A stretch of 64,000 nucleotides of DNA from Thaumasiovibrio occultus. GTDB taxonomy: Bacteria > Pseudomonadota > Gammaproteobacteria > Enterobacterales > Vibrionaceae. This document shows, piece by piece, positions 18,557-27,645 of this stretch. A model generated the notes under the pieces. It was given only the letters and a program-made list of their open reading frames with translations. It was not told the DNA's origin and did not search any database. Made by a program: the position numbers and the translations under genes. The first letter of the stretch is position 1; every line of letters starts with the position of its first letter. The stretch is from positions 372,001 to 436,000 of the forward strand of contig AP023052.1 of NCBI GenBank assembly GCA_019703815.1, given 5' to 3'.

Positions 18557-20440
18557 ATGACAGAGCAAAGTTATAACGCGGGAGCCATTGAGGTTCTCAA
18601 TGGACTTGAGCCCGTTAAACGCCGTCCGGGTATGTATACTGATACCACCCGTCCGAATCACCTTGGCCAAGAAGTGATCGACAACAGTGTCGATGAAGCT
18701 TTGGCTGGCCATGCCCGCAAAGTCGAAGTCATTCTTCATGCCGATCAGTCGCTAGAAGTAGTGGACGACGGGCGTGGTATGCCGGTCGACATCCACCCTG
18801 TCGAGAAAGTCTCGGGTGTTGAGCTGATCTTATGTAAGCTCCACGCCGGCGGTAAATTCTCCAACAAAAACTACCAATTCTCCGGTGGTCTTCACGGGGT
18901 GGGGATCTCGGTGGTCAACGCCCTTTCAAACCGGGTTGAAGTCACGGTAAAACGTGATGGTCAGATCTACCAAATCGCGTTTGAAAACGGCGACAAAGTG
19001 TCTGAATTGGAAGTGATTGGTACCTGTGGCAAGCGCGCCAAAGGTACCCGCGTGCACTTCTGGCCCGATGCCAGCTACTTCGACAGCGCCAAGTTCTCGG
19101 TCTCTCGTCTGAAAAACGTCTTAAAAGCCAAAGCGGTATTGTGCCCAGGGCTTGAGATTGTGTTCACCGATAAAGTGAACAACGAAGAATACCGCTGGTT
19201 CTACGAAGATGGTCTGACCGACTATCTGGCAGACAGCGTGAAAGGCTACGAATTGCTGCCGGAAGCGCCGTTTACCGGTGCGTTTTCTGGCTCTACTGAA
19301 GCGGCCGATTGGGCGGTCATTTGGCTCCCAGAAGGCGGCGAGCTGATCACCGAAAGTTACGTTAACTTGATCCCAACCGCCCAAGGCGGTACCCATGTCA
19401 ATGGTTTGCGCCAAGGTTTGCTGGATGCGATGAAAGAGTTCTGTGAATTCCGCAACTTGCTACCGCGCGGTGTGAAACTGACCGCTGATGATATCTGGGA
19501 CCGCTGTGCTTACGTATTGTCAGTGAAGATGCAAGATCCGCAATTTGCTGGTCAAACCAAAGAGCGTTTGTCATCGCGCCAATGTGCTGCGTTTGTCTCG
19601 GGTGTGGTGAAAGATGCGTTCAGTTTGTGGTTGAACCAACAGCCGCAACTGGCCGAGCAATTGGCTGAGCTGTGTATCTCCAATGCCCACCGCCGTATGC
19701 GTGCGGCGAAGAAAGTGGTACGTAAGAAAGTGGCCTCTGGCCCTGCGTTGCCGGGTAAGCTGACTGACTGCTCAATGCAAGATCTTAACCGCACCGAACT
19801 CTTCTTGGTGGAAGGTGACTCGGCAGGGGGGAGTGCCAAGCAAGCGCGCGATCGTGAATTCCAAGCCATCATGCCGCTGCGCGGTAAGATCCTCAATACC
19901 TGGGAAGTGTCTGCTGATCAAGTCTTGGCATCACAAGAAGTGCATGACATCTCAGTGGCTTTGGGCATCGATCCAGATTCTGATGATTTGAGCGGTTTGC
20001 GTTACGGTAAAGTCTGTATCCTTGCCGATGCGGACTCCGATGGTCTCCACATTGCAACGCTGTTGTGTGCGCTGTTCTACAAGCATTTCAAAGCGTTGGT
20101 CAGTAACGGCCACGTGTTTGTCGCGATGCCGCCGCTGTACCGCATCGACTGTGGTAAAGAAGTCTATTACGCCCTCGATGAAGCCGAGAAAGAAGGCATT
20201 CTAGAGCGTCTGAGCCAAAAACGCGCCAAGATCAACGTGCAGCGATTTAAAGGTCTGGGTGAGATGAACCCACTGCAGCTGCGCGAAACCACCATGGATC
20301 CGAATACGCGTCGTTTAGTGCAGCTGACGGTTGCCCAAGAAAACGAAGACGAAGTCATGATGGACATGTTGCTGGGTAAAAAGCGTGCCGAAGATCGCCG
20401 CGCTTGGCTGCAAGATAAAGGCGATCTCGCCGAAATGTAA
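18557..20440 (+). CDS. parE: DNA topoisomerase IV subunit B
   Basis: This 627 aa protein (E. coli ParE is 630) has the GHKL ATPase domain with NSVDEALAG, DDGRGMPVDIHP and GGLHGVG. The TOPRIM domain carries EGDSAGG and LADADSDG. It closes with the HFKALV region and RFKGLGEMNPLQL. With ParC it unlinks daughter chromosomes, using ATP. It lies 120 bp after yqiA, and that gap contains a TTGACA at 18498 that could be part of its own promoter. The parC gene follows after 54 bp. Confidence 0.97.
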   Translation: MTEQSYNAGAIEVLNGLEPVKRRPGMYTDTTRPNHLGQEVIDNSVDEALAGHARKVEVILHADQSLEVVDDGRGMPVDIHPVEKVSGVELILCKLHAGGKFSNKNYQFSGGLHGVGISVVNALSNRVEVTVKRDGQIYQIAFENGDKVSELEVIGTCGKRAKGTRVHFWPDASYFDSAKFSVSRLKNVLKAKAVLCPGLEIVFTDKVNNEEYRWFYEDGLTDYLADSVKGYELLPEAPFTGAFSGSTEAADWAVIWLPEGGELITESYVNLIPTAQGGTHVNGLRQGLLDAMKEFCEFRNLLPRGVKLTADDIWDRCAYVLSVKMQDPQFAGQTKERLSSRQCAAFVSGVVKDAFSLWLNQQPQLAEQLAELCISNAHRRMRAAKKVVRKKVASGPALPGKLTDCSMQDLNRTELFLVEGDSAGGSAKQARDREFQAIMPLRGKILNTWEVSADQVLASQEVHDISVALGIDPDSDDLSGLRYGKVCILADADSDGLHIATLLCALFYKHFKALVSNGHVFVAMPPLYRIDCGKEVYYALDEAEKEGILERLSQKRAKINVQRFKGLGEMNPLQLRETTMDPNTRRLVQLTVAQENEDEVMMDMLLGKKRAEDRRAWLQDKGDLAEM

Positions 20441-20494
20441 ATTTACGTCCGCCGGCCTTAACCGGCGGTGTTCAGTTTGAACGGATCGAACAGT

Positions 20495-22768
20495 ATGACT
20501 GATATTACGATGGACGGTATTGAACAGCTGCCAATTGGCCGCTTTTCCGAAGATGCCTACCTCAATTACTCCATGTACGTCATCATGGATCGTGCGCTGC
20601 CGTTTATCGGTGACGGCCTCAAGCCTGTACAGCGCCGTATCATTTACGCCATGTCTGAGCTTGGCTTGTCGGCGACGGCGAAATATAAGAAATCGGCACG
20701 TACCGTAGGTGACGTATTGGGTAAATACCACCCGCACGGTGACTCGGCGTGTTACGAAGCCATGGTATTGATGGCGCAGCCTTTCTCTTACCGCTATCCG
20801 CTGGTGGATGGTCAAGGTAACTGGGGTGCACCGGATGATCCGAAATCGTTCGCCGCGATGCGTTATACCGAATCGCGCCTATCACGCTTTTCCGAAGTGC
20901 TGCTGAGCGAGTTGGGTCAAGGTACTGTGGACTGGTTGCCAAACTTCGATGGCACCATGAAAGAGCCGAAAACCCTGCCATCACGCCTACCGCATATTTT
21001 GCTCAATGGTGTGACCGGTATTGCCGTGGGTATGGCGACAGATATTCCGCCGCATAACGTCCGTGAAGTGGCTAGCGCGCTGGTGCATCTGATTGACGAT
21101 CCGAAAGCCGATCTTGATGCCTTGATGGACTACGTTAAAGGCCCAGATTACCCAACCGAAGCGGAAATCATCACGCCAAACAGCGAGATCAAAAAGCTGT
21201 ATCGCACCGGTAAAGGCAGCATCAAAATGCGTGCGGTCTGGACCAAAGAGAACGGCGATATCGTGATCACCTCGCTGCCACACCAAGTGTCTGGGGCGAA
21301 ACTGCTAGAGCAGATCGCCATGCAGATGCGCAACAAGAAGTTGCCAATGGTGGAAGATCTGCGCGATGAATCGGATCATGAAAACCCAACCCGTATCGTG
21401 ATCGTACCGCGCTCAAACCGCGTCGATTGCGAGCAGTTGATGAACCATCTGTTTGCGTCAACCGATCTGGAAAAGAGCTACCGTGTTAACTTGAACATGC
21501 TCGGTCTGGATGGTCGTCCGCAGGTCAAAGGCTTGGAAACCATTCTGTCGGAGTGGTTGGTGTTCCGTCGTGAAACGGTACGTCGTCGTCTGCAATACCG
21601 TTTGGACAAAGTGCTGGCGCGTTTGCACATCTTGGAAGGCTTGCTTGCGGCTTACCTCAACATTGATGAAGTGATTGAGATCATCCGCACTGAAGAAGAT
21701 CCAAAAGCTGAGTTGATGACCCGCTTTGGCCTGAGCGAAAAACAAGCCGAAGCGATCCTTGAAATCAAACTTCGTCAGTTAGCGAAGCTTGAAGAGATCA
21801 AGATCCGTGGTGAGCAAGATGAACTAAGCAAAGAGCGTGACAAGCTAGAGCAGCTGCTCGGCTCTGAGCGTCGCATGAACACCTTGCTGAAAAAAGAGAT
21901 CTTGGCGGATGCCGAGAAATACGGCGATGATCGTCGCTCTCCACTGGTCGAGCGCGCAGAAGCGAAAGCGCTGTCTGAGCGTGAGCTGGTACCAAGCGAA
22001 GCGATCACTGTTGTGTTGTCGGATAAAGGCTGGGTACGTCACGCCAAAGGCCACGATGTTGACCCAACCACCATGACCTTTAAGTCGGGTGATGATTACC
22101 TTGCGCACGCACGAGGCAAGAGTAACCAGCCGGCGATCTTCCTTGGCAGTGATGGCCGTAGCTACTCACTGGAGTCACATACGCTGCCATCGGCACGTAG
22201 CCAAGGTGAGCCGATCACCGGTCGTTTGAACTTGACCCCGGGCACCACGATCCGTCAGCTAATGATGGGTGAAGATAATGCGATGTGGTTGATGGCATCG
22301 GATGCGGGTTACGGCTTTATTTGTAAAGGCAGTGAGCTGGTATCGAAGAACAAGAGCGGTAAAGCCTTGTTGACCTTGCCGGAAAACGCCGAAGTGATGA
22401 CGCCGCAGTTCGTGGCAAATCTGGACGAAGATGAAATCGTGGCGATCACCAACGAAGGCCGGATGTTGATTTTCCCACTCAAAGATCTGCCGCAGCTCGG
22501 TAAAGGTAAAGGGAATAAGATTATCAATATTGCTAGCGTCAAAGCCAAAGCGCGTGAAGAGCTGCTATCGCAACTCTTGTTGCTGCCAAAAGGCGCGACC
22601 TTGACGCTGCATGCGGGCAAACGCAAGTTGGGTCTGAAACCGACCGATCTGGATAACTTCCGTGGCGACCGCGGTCGACGTGGTACCATGCTGCCGCGTG
22701 GCTTGCAGCGCGTGACGGCAACGGAAATCAGTTTGCCGGAGCCAGAGTCGCACACTGGCGAAGAATAA
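20495..22768 (+). CDS. parC: DNA topoisomerase IV subunit A
   Basis: This 757 aa protein is nearly identical to E. coli ParC over the breakage-reunion domain ([40 protein letters not shown]). A C-terminal beta-pinwheel follows. The catalytic tyrosine lies in RYTESRLS. In the quinolone-resistance region the serine after HPHGD (residue 84, E. coli Ser80) and the Glu four residues later are the wild-type forms. The ATG at 20495 gives the expected start; the frame from GTG 20468 adds nine residues without a ribosome site. Confidence 0.97.
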   Translation: MTDITMDGIEQLPIGRFSEDAYLNYSMYVIMDRALPFIGDGLKPVQRRIIYAMSELGLSATAKYKKSARTVGDVLGKYHPHGDSACYEAMVLMAQPFSYRYPLVDGQGNWGAPDDPKSFAAMRYTESRLSRFSEVLLSELGQGTVDWLPNFDGTMKEPKTLPSRLPHILLNGVTGIAVGMATDIPPHNVREVASALVHLIDDPKADLDALMDYVKGPDYPTEAEIITPNSEIKKLYRTGKGSIKMRAVWTKENGDIVITSLPHQVSGAKLLEQIAMQMRNKKLPMVEDLRDESDHENPTRIVIVPRSNRVDCEQLMNHLFASTDLEKSYRVNLNMLGLDGRPQVKGLETILSEWLVFRRETVRRRLQYRLDKVLARLHILEGLLAAYLNIDEVIEIIRTEEDPKAELMTRFGLSEKQAEAILEIKLRQLAKLEEIKIRGEQDELSKERDKLEQLLGSERRMNTLLKKEILADAEKYGDDRRSPLVERAEAKALSERELVPSEAITVVLSDKGWVRHAKGHDVDPTTMTFKSGDDYLAHARGKSNQPAIFLGSDGRSYSLESHTLPSARSQGEPITGRLNLTPGTTIRQLMMGEDNAMWLMASDAGYGFICKGSELVSKNKSGKALLTLPENAEVMTPQFVANLDEDEIVAITNEGRMLIFPLKDLPQLGKGKGNKIINIASVKAKAREELLSQLLLLPKGATLTLHAGKRKLGLKPTDLDNFRGDRGRRGTMLPRGLQRVTATEISLPEPESHTGEE

Positions 22769-22774
22769 GCTGCT

Positions 22775-22800
22775 AAAGCCCTCTGCGGAGGGCTTTTTTT
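22775..22800 (+). terminator. Rho-independent terminator after parC
   Basis: AAAGCCCTC, loop TGCG, GAGGGC and seven T, directly after the parC stop. Confidence 0.88.
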
Positions 22801-22901
22801 GTAAGTCGATGAGTCTTGTTCGCGCAGATCTTGCTGCGAATGATGCAATTTAAATTTGGCTCTGTATACTGGCGTACACTTGTACGCTGAAGGAAGTTAG
22901 G

Positions 22902-23624
22902 ATGATTTTTGTACTTCGCCTCTTGGCGACGGCGGTGTTTGCTGTCTTTATGTTTGTCTTTGGCTGCGCTTGGTGTCTTCTGAGCCCGCGCAACCCTAAA
23001 CATGTCAAAACCATTGCGCGTCTGTTTAGTAAGATGTCGCGTGTGTATGGGGTGAAATTGGAAGTGCGCTTCCCGGAAAACCCGTACCAAGATCCCGCAG
23101 TGTACATTGCGAACCACCAAAGTAACTGGGATCTCTGGACCATTTCTGGCGCGGTGATGCCGCGTACAGTGACCGTCGGCAAGAAGAGCCTATTGTGGCT
23201 GCCGTTATTTGGCCAGCTGTATTGGCTGACGGGCAATATCTTGATCGATCGGAACAACCGCTCGAAAGCCGTCGGGACGATTGGTCAGGTGGTTGAGAAA
23301 ATTAAACAAGACAAAGTGTCGATTTGGATGTTCCCAGAAGGGACGCGTTCACGCGGTCGTGGCTTATTGCCGTTTAAAACCGGTGCATTCCATGCAGCAA
23401 CGTCGGCTAACGTCCCTTTGATCCCTATCGTGTGTAGCTCAACCGAGAAGCTAAACTTAGGACGTTGGAATAACGGACATGTGATCGTTGAGCTAATGGC
23501 GCCCGTACATTCAGACGGTTACGGCAAAGAAAACGTCCGAGAGCTTGCGGAAATGTGCCGCGCTCAAATGGCGGAAAAATTGGCCGAGCTGGACGCGGAA
23601 GTGGCAGAACGTAATAAAGGTTGA
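22902..23624 (+). CDS. plsC: 1-acyl-sn-glycerol-3-phosphate acyltransferase
   Basis: This 240 aa protein has an N-terminal membrane helix (residues 3-25). The catalytic NHx4D motif is NHQSNWD (71-77) and the substrate motif is FPEGTRSRG (144-152). PlsC makes phosphatidic acid at the inner membrane from lysophosphatidic acid. AAGGAAG precedes the ATG. It follows parC with its own short leader after a terminator, as in E. coli (parC-plsC). Confidence 0.95.
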   Translation: MIFVLRLLATAVFAVFMFVFGCAWCLLSPRNPKHVKTIARLFSKMSRVYGVKLEVRFPENPYQDPAVYIANHQSNWDLWTISGAVMPRTVTVGKKSLLWLPLFGQLYWLTGNILIDRNNRSKAVGTIGQVVEKIKQDKVSIWMFPEGTRSRGRGLLPFKTGAFHAATSANVPLIPIVCSSTEKLNLGRWNNGHVIVELMAPVHSDGYGKENVRELAEMCRAQMAEKLAELDAEVAERNKG

Positions 23625-23661
23625 TCGCCGCATTGATCCTCGTACAGAGGGTGTGTATAAA

Positions 23662-23684
23662 GGGCACGCATTTGCGTGCCTTTG
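23662..23684. terminator. Hairpin between plsC and idi
   Basis: AAAGGGCACGCA, TT, TGCGTGCCTTT. The stem is strong but the T-tract is short, so it may be a weak terminator for plsC. It ends 25 bp before the idi start. Confidence 0.55.
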
Positions 23685-23708
23685 TGGTTTCTAGAGACCG
23701 GAGTAGTT

Positions 23709-24248
23709 ATGTCCATAGAAAAAGTAGTGTTAGTGGCGAAAGACGGTACCCCAGTGGGATTGCAGGAAAAAATGCAAGCTCATCTGGATGGCACGTTGCA
23801 CTTGGCTTTTTCTGTATTGCTGTACCGTGAAGGGAAGGCGGGACGTGAGTATCTACTCCAGCAACGCGCGCTTGGCAAATACCACAGCGGCGGCTTGTGG
23901 ACCAATACCTGTTGCTCGCATCCACGTGATGGCGAATCCATGCAAACTGCGGGCGTGCGTCGCCTAATGGAAGAGATGGGCATTGATTATTGTGGTGAGC
24001 TCGACGATGTCGCGCAATTTATCTATCGCGCCGAGTTGGATAACCAGCTAGTTGAGCACGAGCTAGACCATGTGCTGTTAGGTCGGGTCGACACCCTCGA
24101 CTTTACCGTTAATCCTGAGGAAGTGATGGCGTCGCGCTGGATTCCGGCAACGGAGATTGCAGCAGAGCTAGCAAACTCGCCTCAGCAATATACCGCGTGG
24201 TTTGGCACTGTATTCCAACACGCCGAAGCGGCGTTCATTACGCGCTGA
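23709..24248 (+). CDS. idi: Isopentenyl-diphosphate delta-isomerase, type I
   Basis: This 179 aa Nudix-fold protein (E. coli Idi is 182 aa) has the type I signature GGLWTNTCCSHPRDGE, which contains the active-site Cys. The second motif is EHELDHVLLG, with the metal-binding and catalytic Glu. RRLMEEMGI is the Nudix-like helix. It interconverts IPP and DMAPP, the C5 units for quinones and undecaprenyl carriers. GGAG lies five bases before the ATG at 23709; the frame from GTG 23676 runs through the upstream hairpin and is rejected. It is a single gene with no carotenoid or terpenoid genes beside it. The methylerythritol route makes both C5 units, so Idi is optional there. Confidence 0.93.
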   Translation: MSIEKVVLVAKDGTPVGLQEKMQAHLDGTLHLAFSVLLYREGKAGREYLLQQRALGKYHSGGLWTNTCCSHPRDGESMQTAGVRRLMEEMGIDYCGELDDVAQFIYRAELDNQLVEHELDHVLLGRVDTLDFTVNPEEVMASRWIPATEIAAELANSPQQYTAWFGTVFQHAEAAFITR

Positions 24249-24861
24249 TTGATATTGGCGCAGCCGTTTTGCATGGCTTGCGCCACTTTCCTGTCTTCTC
24301 TTTTCTCTTTTAATTCTTTCTGGCGATTGGCGGTTGATCGCTTTCGGTTGCTTCCTTTGTACTGCTTCTTTTGCACAGTTTCCCTTCATACCGTGTCGCA
24401 TCTTCGCTAGGTATTTACTGCATCCTGCCGTGTTATCGACGCCGCTGTGCCTACATAAATTGGCGCTCGCAGGCGCAGTGTTAAGTATTCTGACATCATC
24501 TACCGGCGCGATTTTTCGACGCGGTTTAGGGCGTGATTATCTTCACTGCAAAGCACGTCTCGCAAACGGGTTACTTTTCTTATGGCGCACTAATGCTGAG
24601 ACACTGATAGGGAATTGAGAGCGAGGTGTATCGCCGAAGATGCATCGCGCAGCCCCATGTATCAAGGGGGGCGGCATGTTATTAAATTAAGAGAAGATTC
24701 TCAGTAGCTGTGACACTTCATTTATGCCACTGGTTGTTTATGCAATTGGTTTGGTTATCTCTTTGTTTCTTAAAGAAAAAATTGTCCAGATTATTTACAG
24801 TTTTATCACTTCCCTGTGGCTGAGGTGAGTTATGCCATTGATTGTAGTGCGATCTATAAGG
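24249..24861. other. Gene-free stretch before the PEP-CTERM gene
   Basis: I see no credible gene. The 94-codon plus-strand frame at 24334-24618 has no ribosome site and reads like random sequence. A pyrimidine-rich run lies near 24290-24330. A GCCCC/GGGGC hairpin lies near 24651-24671. The length is unusual for this window and may hold upstream activator sites for the sigma-54 promoter that follows. Confidence 0.5.
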
Positions 24862-24877
24862 TGGCACAGAAGGTGCT
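24862..24877 (+). promoter_or_regulatory. Sigma-54 promoter candidate for the PEP-CTERM gene
   Basis: TGGCACAGAAGGTGCT: the -24 GG (24863-24864) and -12 GC (24875-24876) are exactly ten bases apart and the TGGCAC half is perfect. The start codon is 70 bp downstream. PEP-CTERM genes in other proteobacteria are often controlled by the sigma-54 regulator PrsR. Confidence 0.6.
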
Positions 24878-24946
24878 TTGTTAGCTGGGCACACTGCAAG
24901 TCTTCACAATAATTAACCAACGCGATTTTAGCGAAGGAGAAATGAT

Positions 24947-25675
24947 ATGAAACTCGCAAAATATGGGCTTTGCTCTGCTTTGGCAGCGTCACTGGTTTTT
25001 GCATCACAAGCACATGCCGTATTTATCATCGATGATTTTACCGACCCTATTGGTATCGGTAATTCAGCGGTCGATACCGTGGTGGATCTCAATGGTGTCG
25101 GCAGTACGTTTGACTCAGCATCCGTTCTTGGTGGAGAGCGTGATTTGTACGTCAAGTTGCTGCAATCAGGCTTTAACCCAGCAACGGGCGTCAATATGAC
25201 GGTCTCGGCCGGTACTTTGACCTACGAAACGGGGTCGGGTGCTATTGCTATGGGTAAGATCCAGTACGATGGCGACGATAACGATGCGGATAACCTTGAT
25301 GTCACCGGTCTTGGCTCGGTGGATCTGGCTGCGCTCGGTAACTCTTTTGTTCTCGACATCTTTGAAGCCGATCTCGGGTTCTCTTACTCAATCGGGGTGT
25401 GGTCTAATGGCGGTGCGGTGTCGGCCGTGAATGAGTATGTGGCCAATGGTACCAATGTACCAACCTCGCGCGCCTTTTCATTTGCCGATTTTGCCGGGGT
25501 CGACTTTACCAGTGTTAGTGCGATCGAATTTATCATCAATACCAAAGGTCTCGCAGGACAGAACTCAATCGACTTTACCGTTGATTCGATTAAAGTGCCT
25601 GAGCCAGCAACGATTGCACTGTTCGGTATGGGTTTGATGGGGCTGGGCTATACCCGCCGTCGTAAAGCTAAATAA
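24947..25675 (+). CDS. PEP-CTERM sorting-signal exported protein
   Basis: This 242 aa protein has a Sec signal peptide (residues 1-24, ending SQAHA). The exported part of about 190 residues is acidic and beta-rich, with many Gly, Asp, Ser and Val and no Cys, and I do not recognise its fold. The C terminus is a textbook PEP-CTERM tripartite signal: VPEPAT, a short hydrophobic helix (IALFGMGLMGLGY), then TRRRKAK. This tail is recognised by exosortase, which cleaves it and usually hands the protein to the surface or extracellular polysaccharide matrix. No exosortase or polysaccharide gene is in the window. AAGGAGA sits six bases before the ATG. The gene is single, with a sigma-54-type promoter upstream and a terminator downstream. 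Confidence 0.85.
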   Translation: MKLAKYGLCSALAASLVFASQAHAVFIIDDFTDPIGIGNSAVDTVVDLNGVGSTFDSASVLGGERDLYVKLLQSGFNPATGVNMTVSAGTLTYETGSGAIAMGKIQYDGDDNDADNLDVTGLGSVDLAALGNSFVLDIFEADLGFSYSIGVWSNGGAVSAVNEYVANGTNVPTSRAFSFADFAGVDFTSVSAIEFIINTKGLAGQNSIDFTVDSIKVPEPATIALFGMGLMGLGYTRRRKAK

Positions 25676-25734
25676 CAGACCGTAAGACAAACGGTGATGT
25701 TATTGAGTTAACGTAATATCAAAGGCCCAAAACG

Positions 25735-25768
25735 AAAAAAGCGGCGATCCACTGGATGCCGCTTTTCT
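25735..25768. terminator. Terminator between the PEP-CTERM gene and ridA
   Basis: AAAAAGCGGC-GATCC, ACT, GGAT-GCCGCTTTT. It is a long stem with A- and T-tracts and is suited to both convergent genes. Confidence 0.8.
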
Positions 25769-25790
25769 TATTCTTGATCGTCAGTCAGAC

Positions 25791-26177
25791 TTATTTGCGT
25801 ACCGCAATCGCTTCGATTTCGATACCCACGTCTTTTGGTAGACGCGCTACTTCGACACATGAACGTGCAGGGTAAGTCGCGTTGTGCTCATCGAAAAACG
25901 CACCGTAAACTTCGTTAACAGCCGCGAAATCGTTTAGATCTTTCACGAAAACTGTCATCTTAACGATGTCGTTTACTTTTAGGCCAGACGCTTCAACAAC
26001 CGCTTTCACGTTTTCTAGTGATTGACGTGCTTGTGCTGCGATGTCTGCTGGCACTTCACCTGTTACTGGGTTCACTGGGATTTGACCTGAAGTCAGTACC
26101 ATGTTGCCCAGATCAACGCCTTGAACGTATGGGCCGATAGCTGCTGGCGCGTTATCAGTATGAAGTACTTGAGTCAT
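25791..26177 (-). CDS. ridA: RidA enamine/imine deaminase
   Basis: This 128 aa protein is a full-length Rid/YjgF/UK114 member. The substrate-binding Arg lies in YPARSCVEVARLP and the conserved segments GQIPVNPVTGEV and VKMTVFVKDLNDF are present. RidA hydrolyses reactive 2-aminoacrylate formed by PLP enzymes such as threonine dehydratase. AAGGAC precedes the ATG. It lies downstream of the Dph6-like and pyrBI genes on the same strand, near pyrBI as in other enterics and vibrios. Confidence 0.95.
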   Translation of the reverse strand: MTQVLHTDNAPAAIGPYVQGVDLGNMVLTSGQIPVNPVTGEVPADIAAQARQSLENVKAVVEASGLKVNDIVKMTVFVKDLNDFAAVNEVYGAFFDEHNATYPARSCVEVARLPKDVGIEIEAIAVRK

Positions 26178-26289
26178 GTGAAGTCCTTATAGATATGTAG
26201 TTCAAACTAGGTGGTTAGTGTGCATCCATCTGAACCCAAGGTCAAAGGAAACCGCCGCCCAAGGATGGCGATTTATACCTAACAGGCAC

Positions 26290-27006
26290 TCACGCCTCGA
26301 TCGGCAATAACTCTTTGAAGAAAAAGCCCGGATGATCGGCGTTTAAGTGGGTGGCTTGGTAGTGGCGGTGTACGGTATCGCCCAAGGTAAAGGGTACCGG
26401 ATGGCGAAAGTTAGGGCCATCAAACACAAAGGTATGAAACTCGCCATTTTCGCCGCAAGGATCGACATCTTTGGGTAGATCGGCAATGAAATCGGCATTG
26501 AGTTCACGCCCCACAAAGCTTTCATCCAGTTTGCTACCATCGACGGCGACCACAACCGCTTTAAAGCCTAGCGACAACAGTTGGTCGAGCAATTCGCGGG
26601 TATCGCGCTGCCACAGTGGAAAATGGGCGGTGATCCCCACACTGCTTAACTGCGCTTCACGGTGAGCCCGCAGATCTTCTAAGTAGATATCACCAAAAAA
26701 CGTATCGTTAAGTCCCCGCGCCTTGAGTTTATCGACAGCCGCGCGCATCAGCACTTCATACTCTTCCATGGTGACGGTTTCCGGCAGCCAGATCTTCTCT
26801 AGCGGTAACCCTAACGCCTCGGCTTGTTGCTCTAACAACTCCACTCGCAGGCCGTGCATTGATACGCGCTGATGGGTTTCGTTCACCGTGGTGAGCAAGG
26901 TTTGGATCTGAAACTTCGGATCGCGCAGTGCAAGATAGAGGGCAAGGGCGCTGTCTTTGCCGCTGCTCCAGTTGAAGTACGCTTGAATAGGGTTGTGGGT
27001 CGACAT
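26290..27006 (-). CDS. Dph6-like PP-loop ATP pyrophosphatase
   Basis: This 238 aa protein has the PP-loop NWSSGKDSALALY (about residues 12-24). It shares the family segments HGLRVELLEQQAEALGLP, FGDIYLEDLR and DPCGENGEFHTFVFDGP. The last is typical of the diphthine-ammonia ligase (Dph6/ATP_bind_4) group. Bacteria make no diphthamide, so the bacterial members must act on another substrate that is not known to me. It is probably a cytoplasmic ATP-dependent amidating or ligating enzyme. The gene is separate from ridA (112 bp) and pyrI (157 bp). Confidence 0.85.
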   Translation of the reverse strand: MSTHNPIQAYFNWSSGKDSALALYLALRDPKFQIQTLLTTVNETHQRVSMHGLRVELLEQQAEALGLPLEKIWLPETVTMEEYEVLMRAAVDKLKARGLNDTFFGDIYLEDLRAHREAQLSSVGITAHFPLWQRDTRELLDQLLSLGFKAVVVAVDGSKLDESFVGRELNADFIADLPKDVDPCGENGEFHTFVFDGPNFRHPVPFTLGDTVHRHYQATHLNADHPGFFFKELLPIEA

Positions 27007-27163
27007 AGCAAGATCTGGCTAGTAAATAATGCCCTGATGCTGCCGTGTTTTGCGCCGAAGGTAAAGGGGCGCGGTGAGCGAGCTGTGAAATTTGCGATGA
27101 AAAAAGCCGACGCAAAGGCCGGCTTAGAATGAAGTTAGTGTTTACTTACTTCTTGGCGACGAT

Positions 27164-27628
27164 TTAATTCGCTTCGGTCACGACTTCGCGCGAGAACACT
27201 TTCTCACAGTAGTGGCACTTCAAATGCACATCGTCAGCGTGGGCGATAATGCGAAAACGGCTGTCGACCGGCTCATCATGAGTAATACAGTTACTGTTTG
27301 GGCAGGCAAACACCTTGGTAATGTTTTGCGGTAGCGACAGATTGAGCTTTTTCACCACTTCATAATTTTCAATCTGATTGACGGTCGCGTTAGGCGCGTA
27401 CAGAGCGAGCTGGTTGGCTTGCTCTTCAGAAACAAACACGTTCTCAATCTTGATCAGATCTTTGCTGCCAAGGGCTGACGACGGCAGATTCAGGCCAATG
27501 GTCACGCGCTTGGTTGAGCAGCGAATATCGAACAGGTTCAATACCTTGATGCCTACATTCGCTGGGATATGGTCGATAACGGTGCCGTTGTTAATGGCTT
27601 CTACCTTCAGTTGGGTCTCTTTCACCAT
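27164..27628 (-). CDS. pyrI: Aspartate carbamoyltransferase regulatory chain
   Basis: This 154 aa protein has the nucleotide-binding N-terminal domain ([20 protein letters not shown]). The C-terminal zinc domain has four cysteines in two pairs (CPNSNC and CHYC). It forms the regulatory dimers of the ATCase holoenzyme, giving CTP and UTP inhibition and ATP activation. AGGAGA precedes the ATG. It is 17 bp after pyrB in the pyrBI operon, with expression set by the attenuator upstream of pyrB. Confidence 0.96.
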   Translation of the reverse strand: MVKETQLKVEAINNGTVIDHIPANVGIKVLNLFDIRCSTKRVTIGLNLPSSALGSKDLIKIENVFVSEEQANQLALYAPNATVNQIENYEVVKKLNLSLPQNITKVFACPNSNCITHDEPVDSRFRIIAHADDVHLKCHYCEKVFSREVVTEAN

Positions 27629-27645
27629 GATAATTCTCCTGCGAC

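Noticed and set aside
24334-24618. 94-codon plus-strand frame before the PEP-CTERM gene
   Set aside because: No ribosome site, composition unlike protein, and the segment has no family resemblance.
24520-24680. Possible c-di-GMP riboswitch before the PEP-CTERM gene (GCAAACGGG-like text)
   Set aside because: The other conserved GEMM segments and the paired stems are absent.
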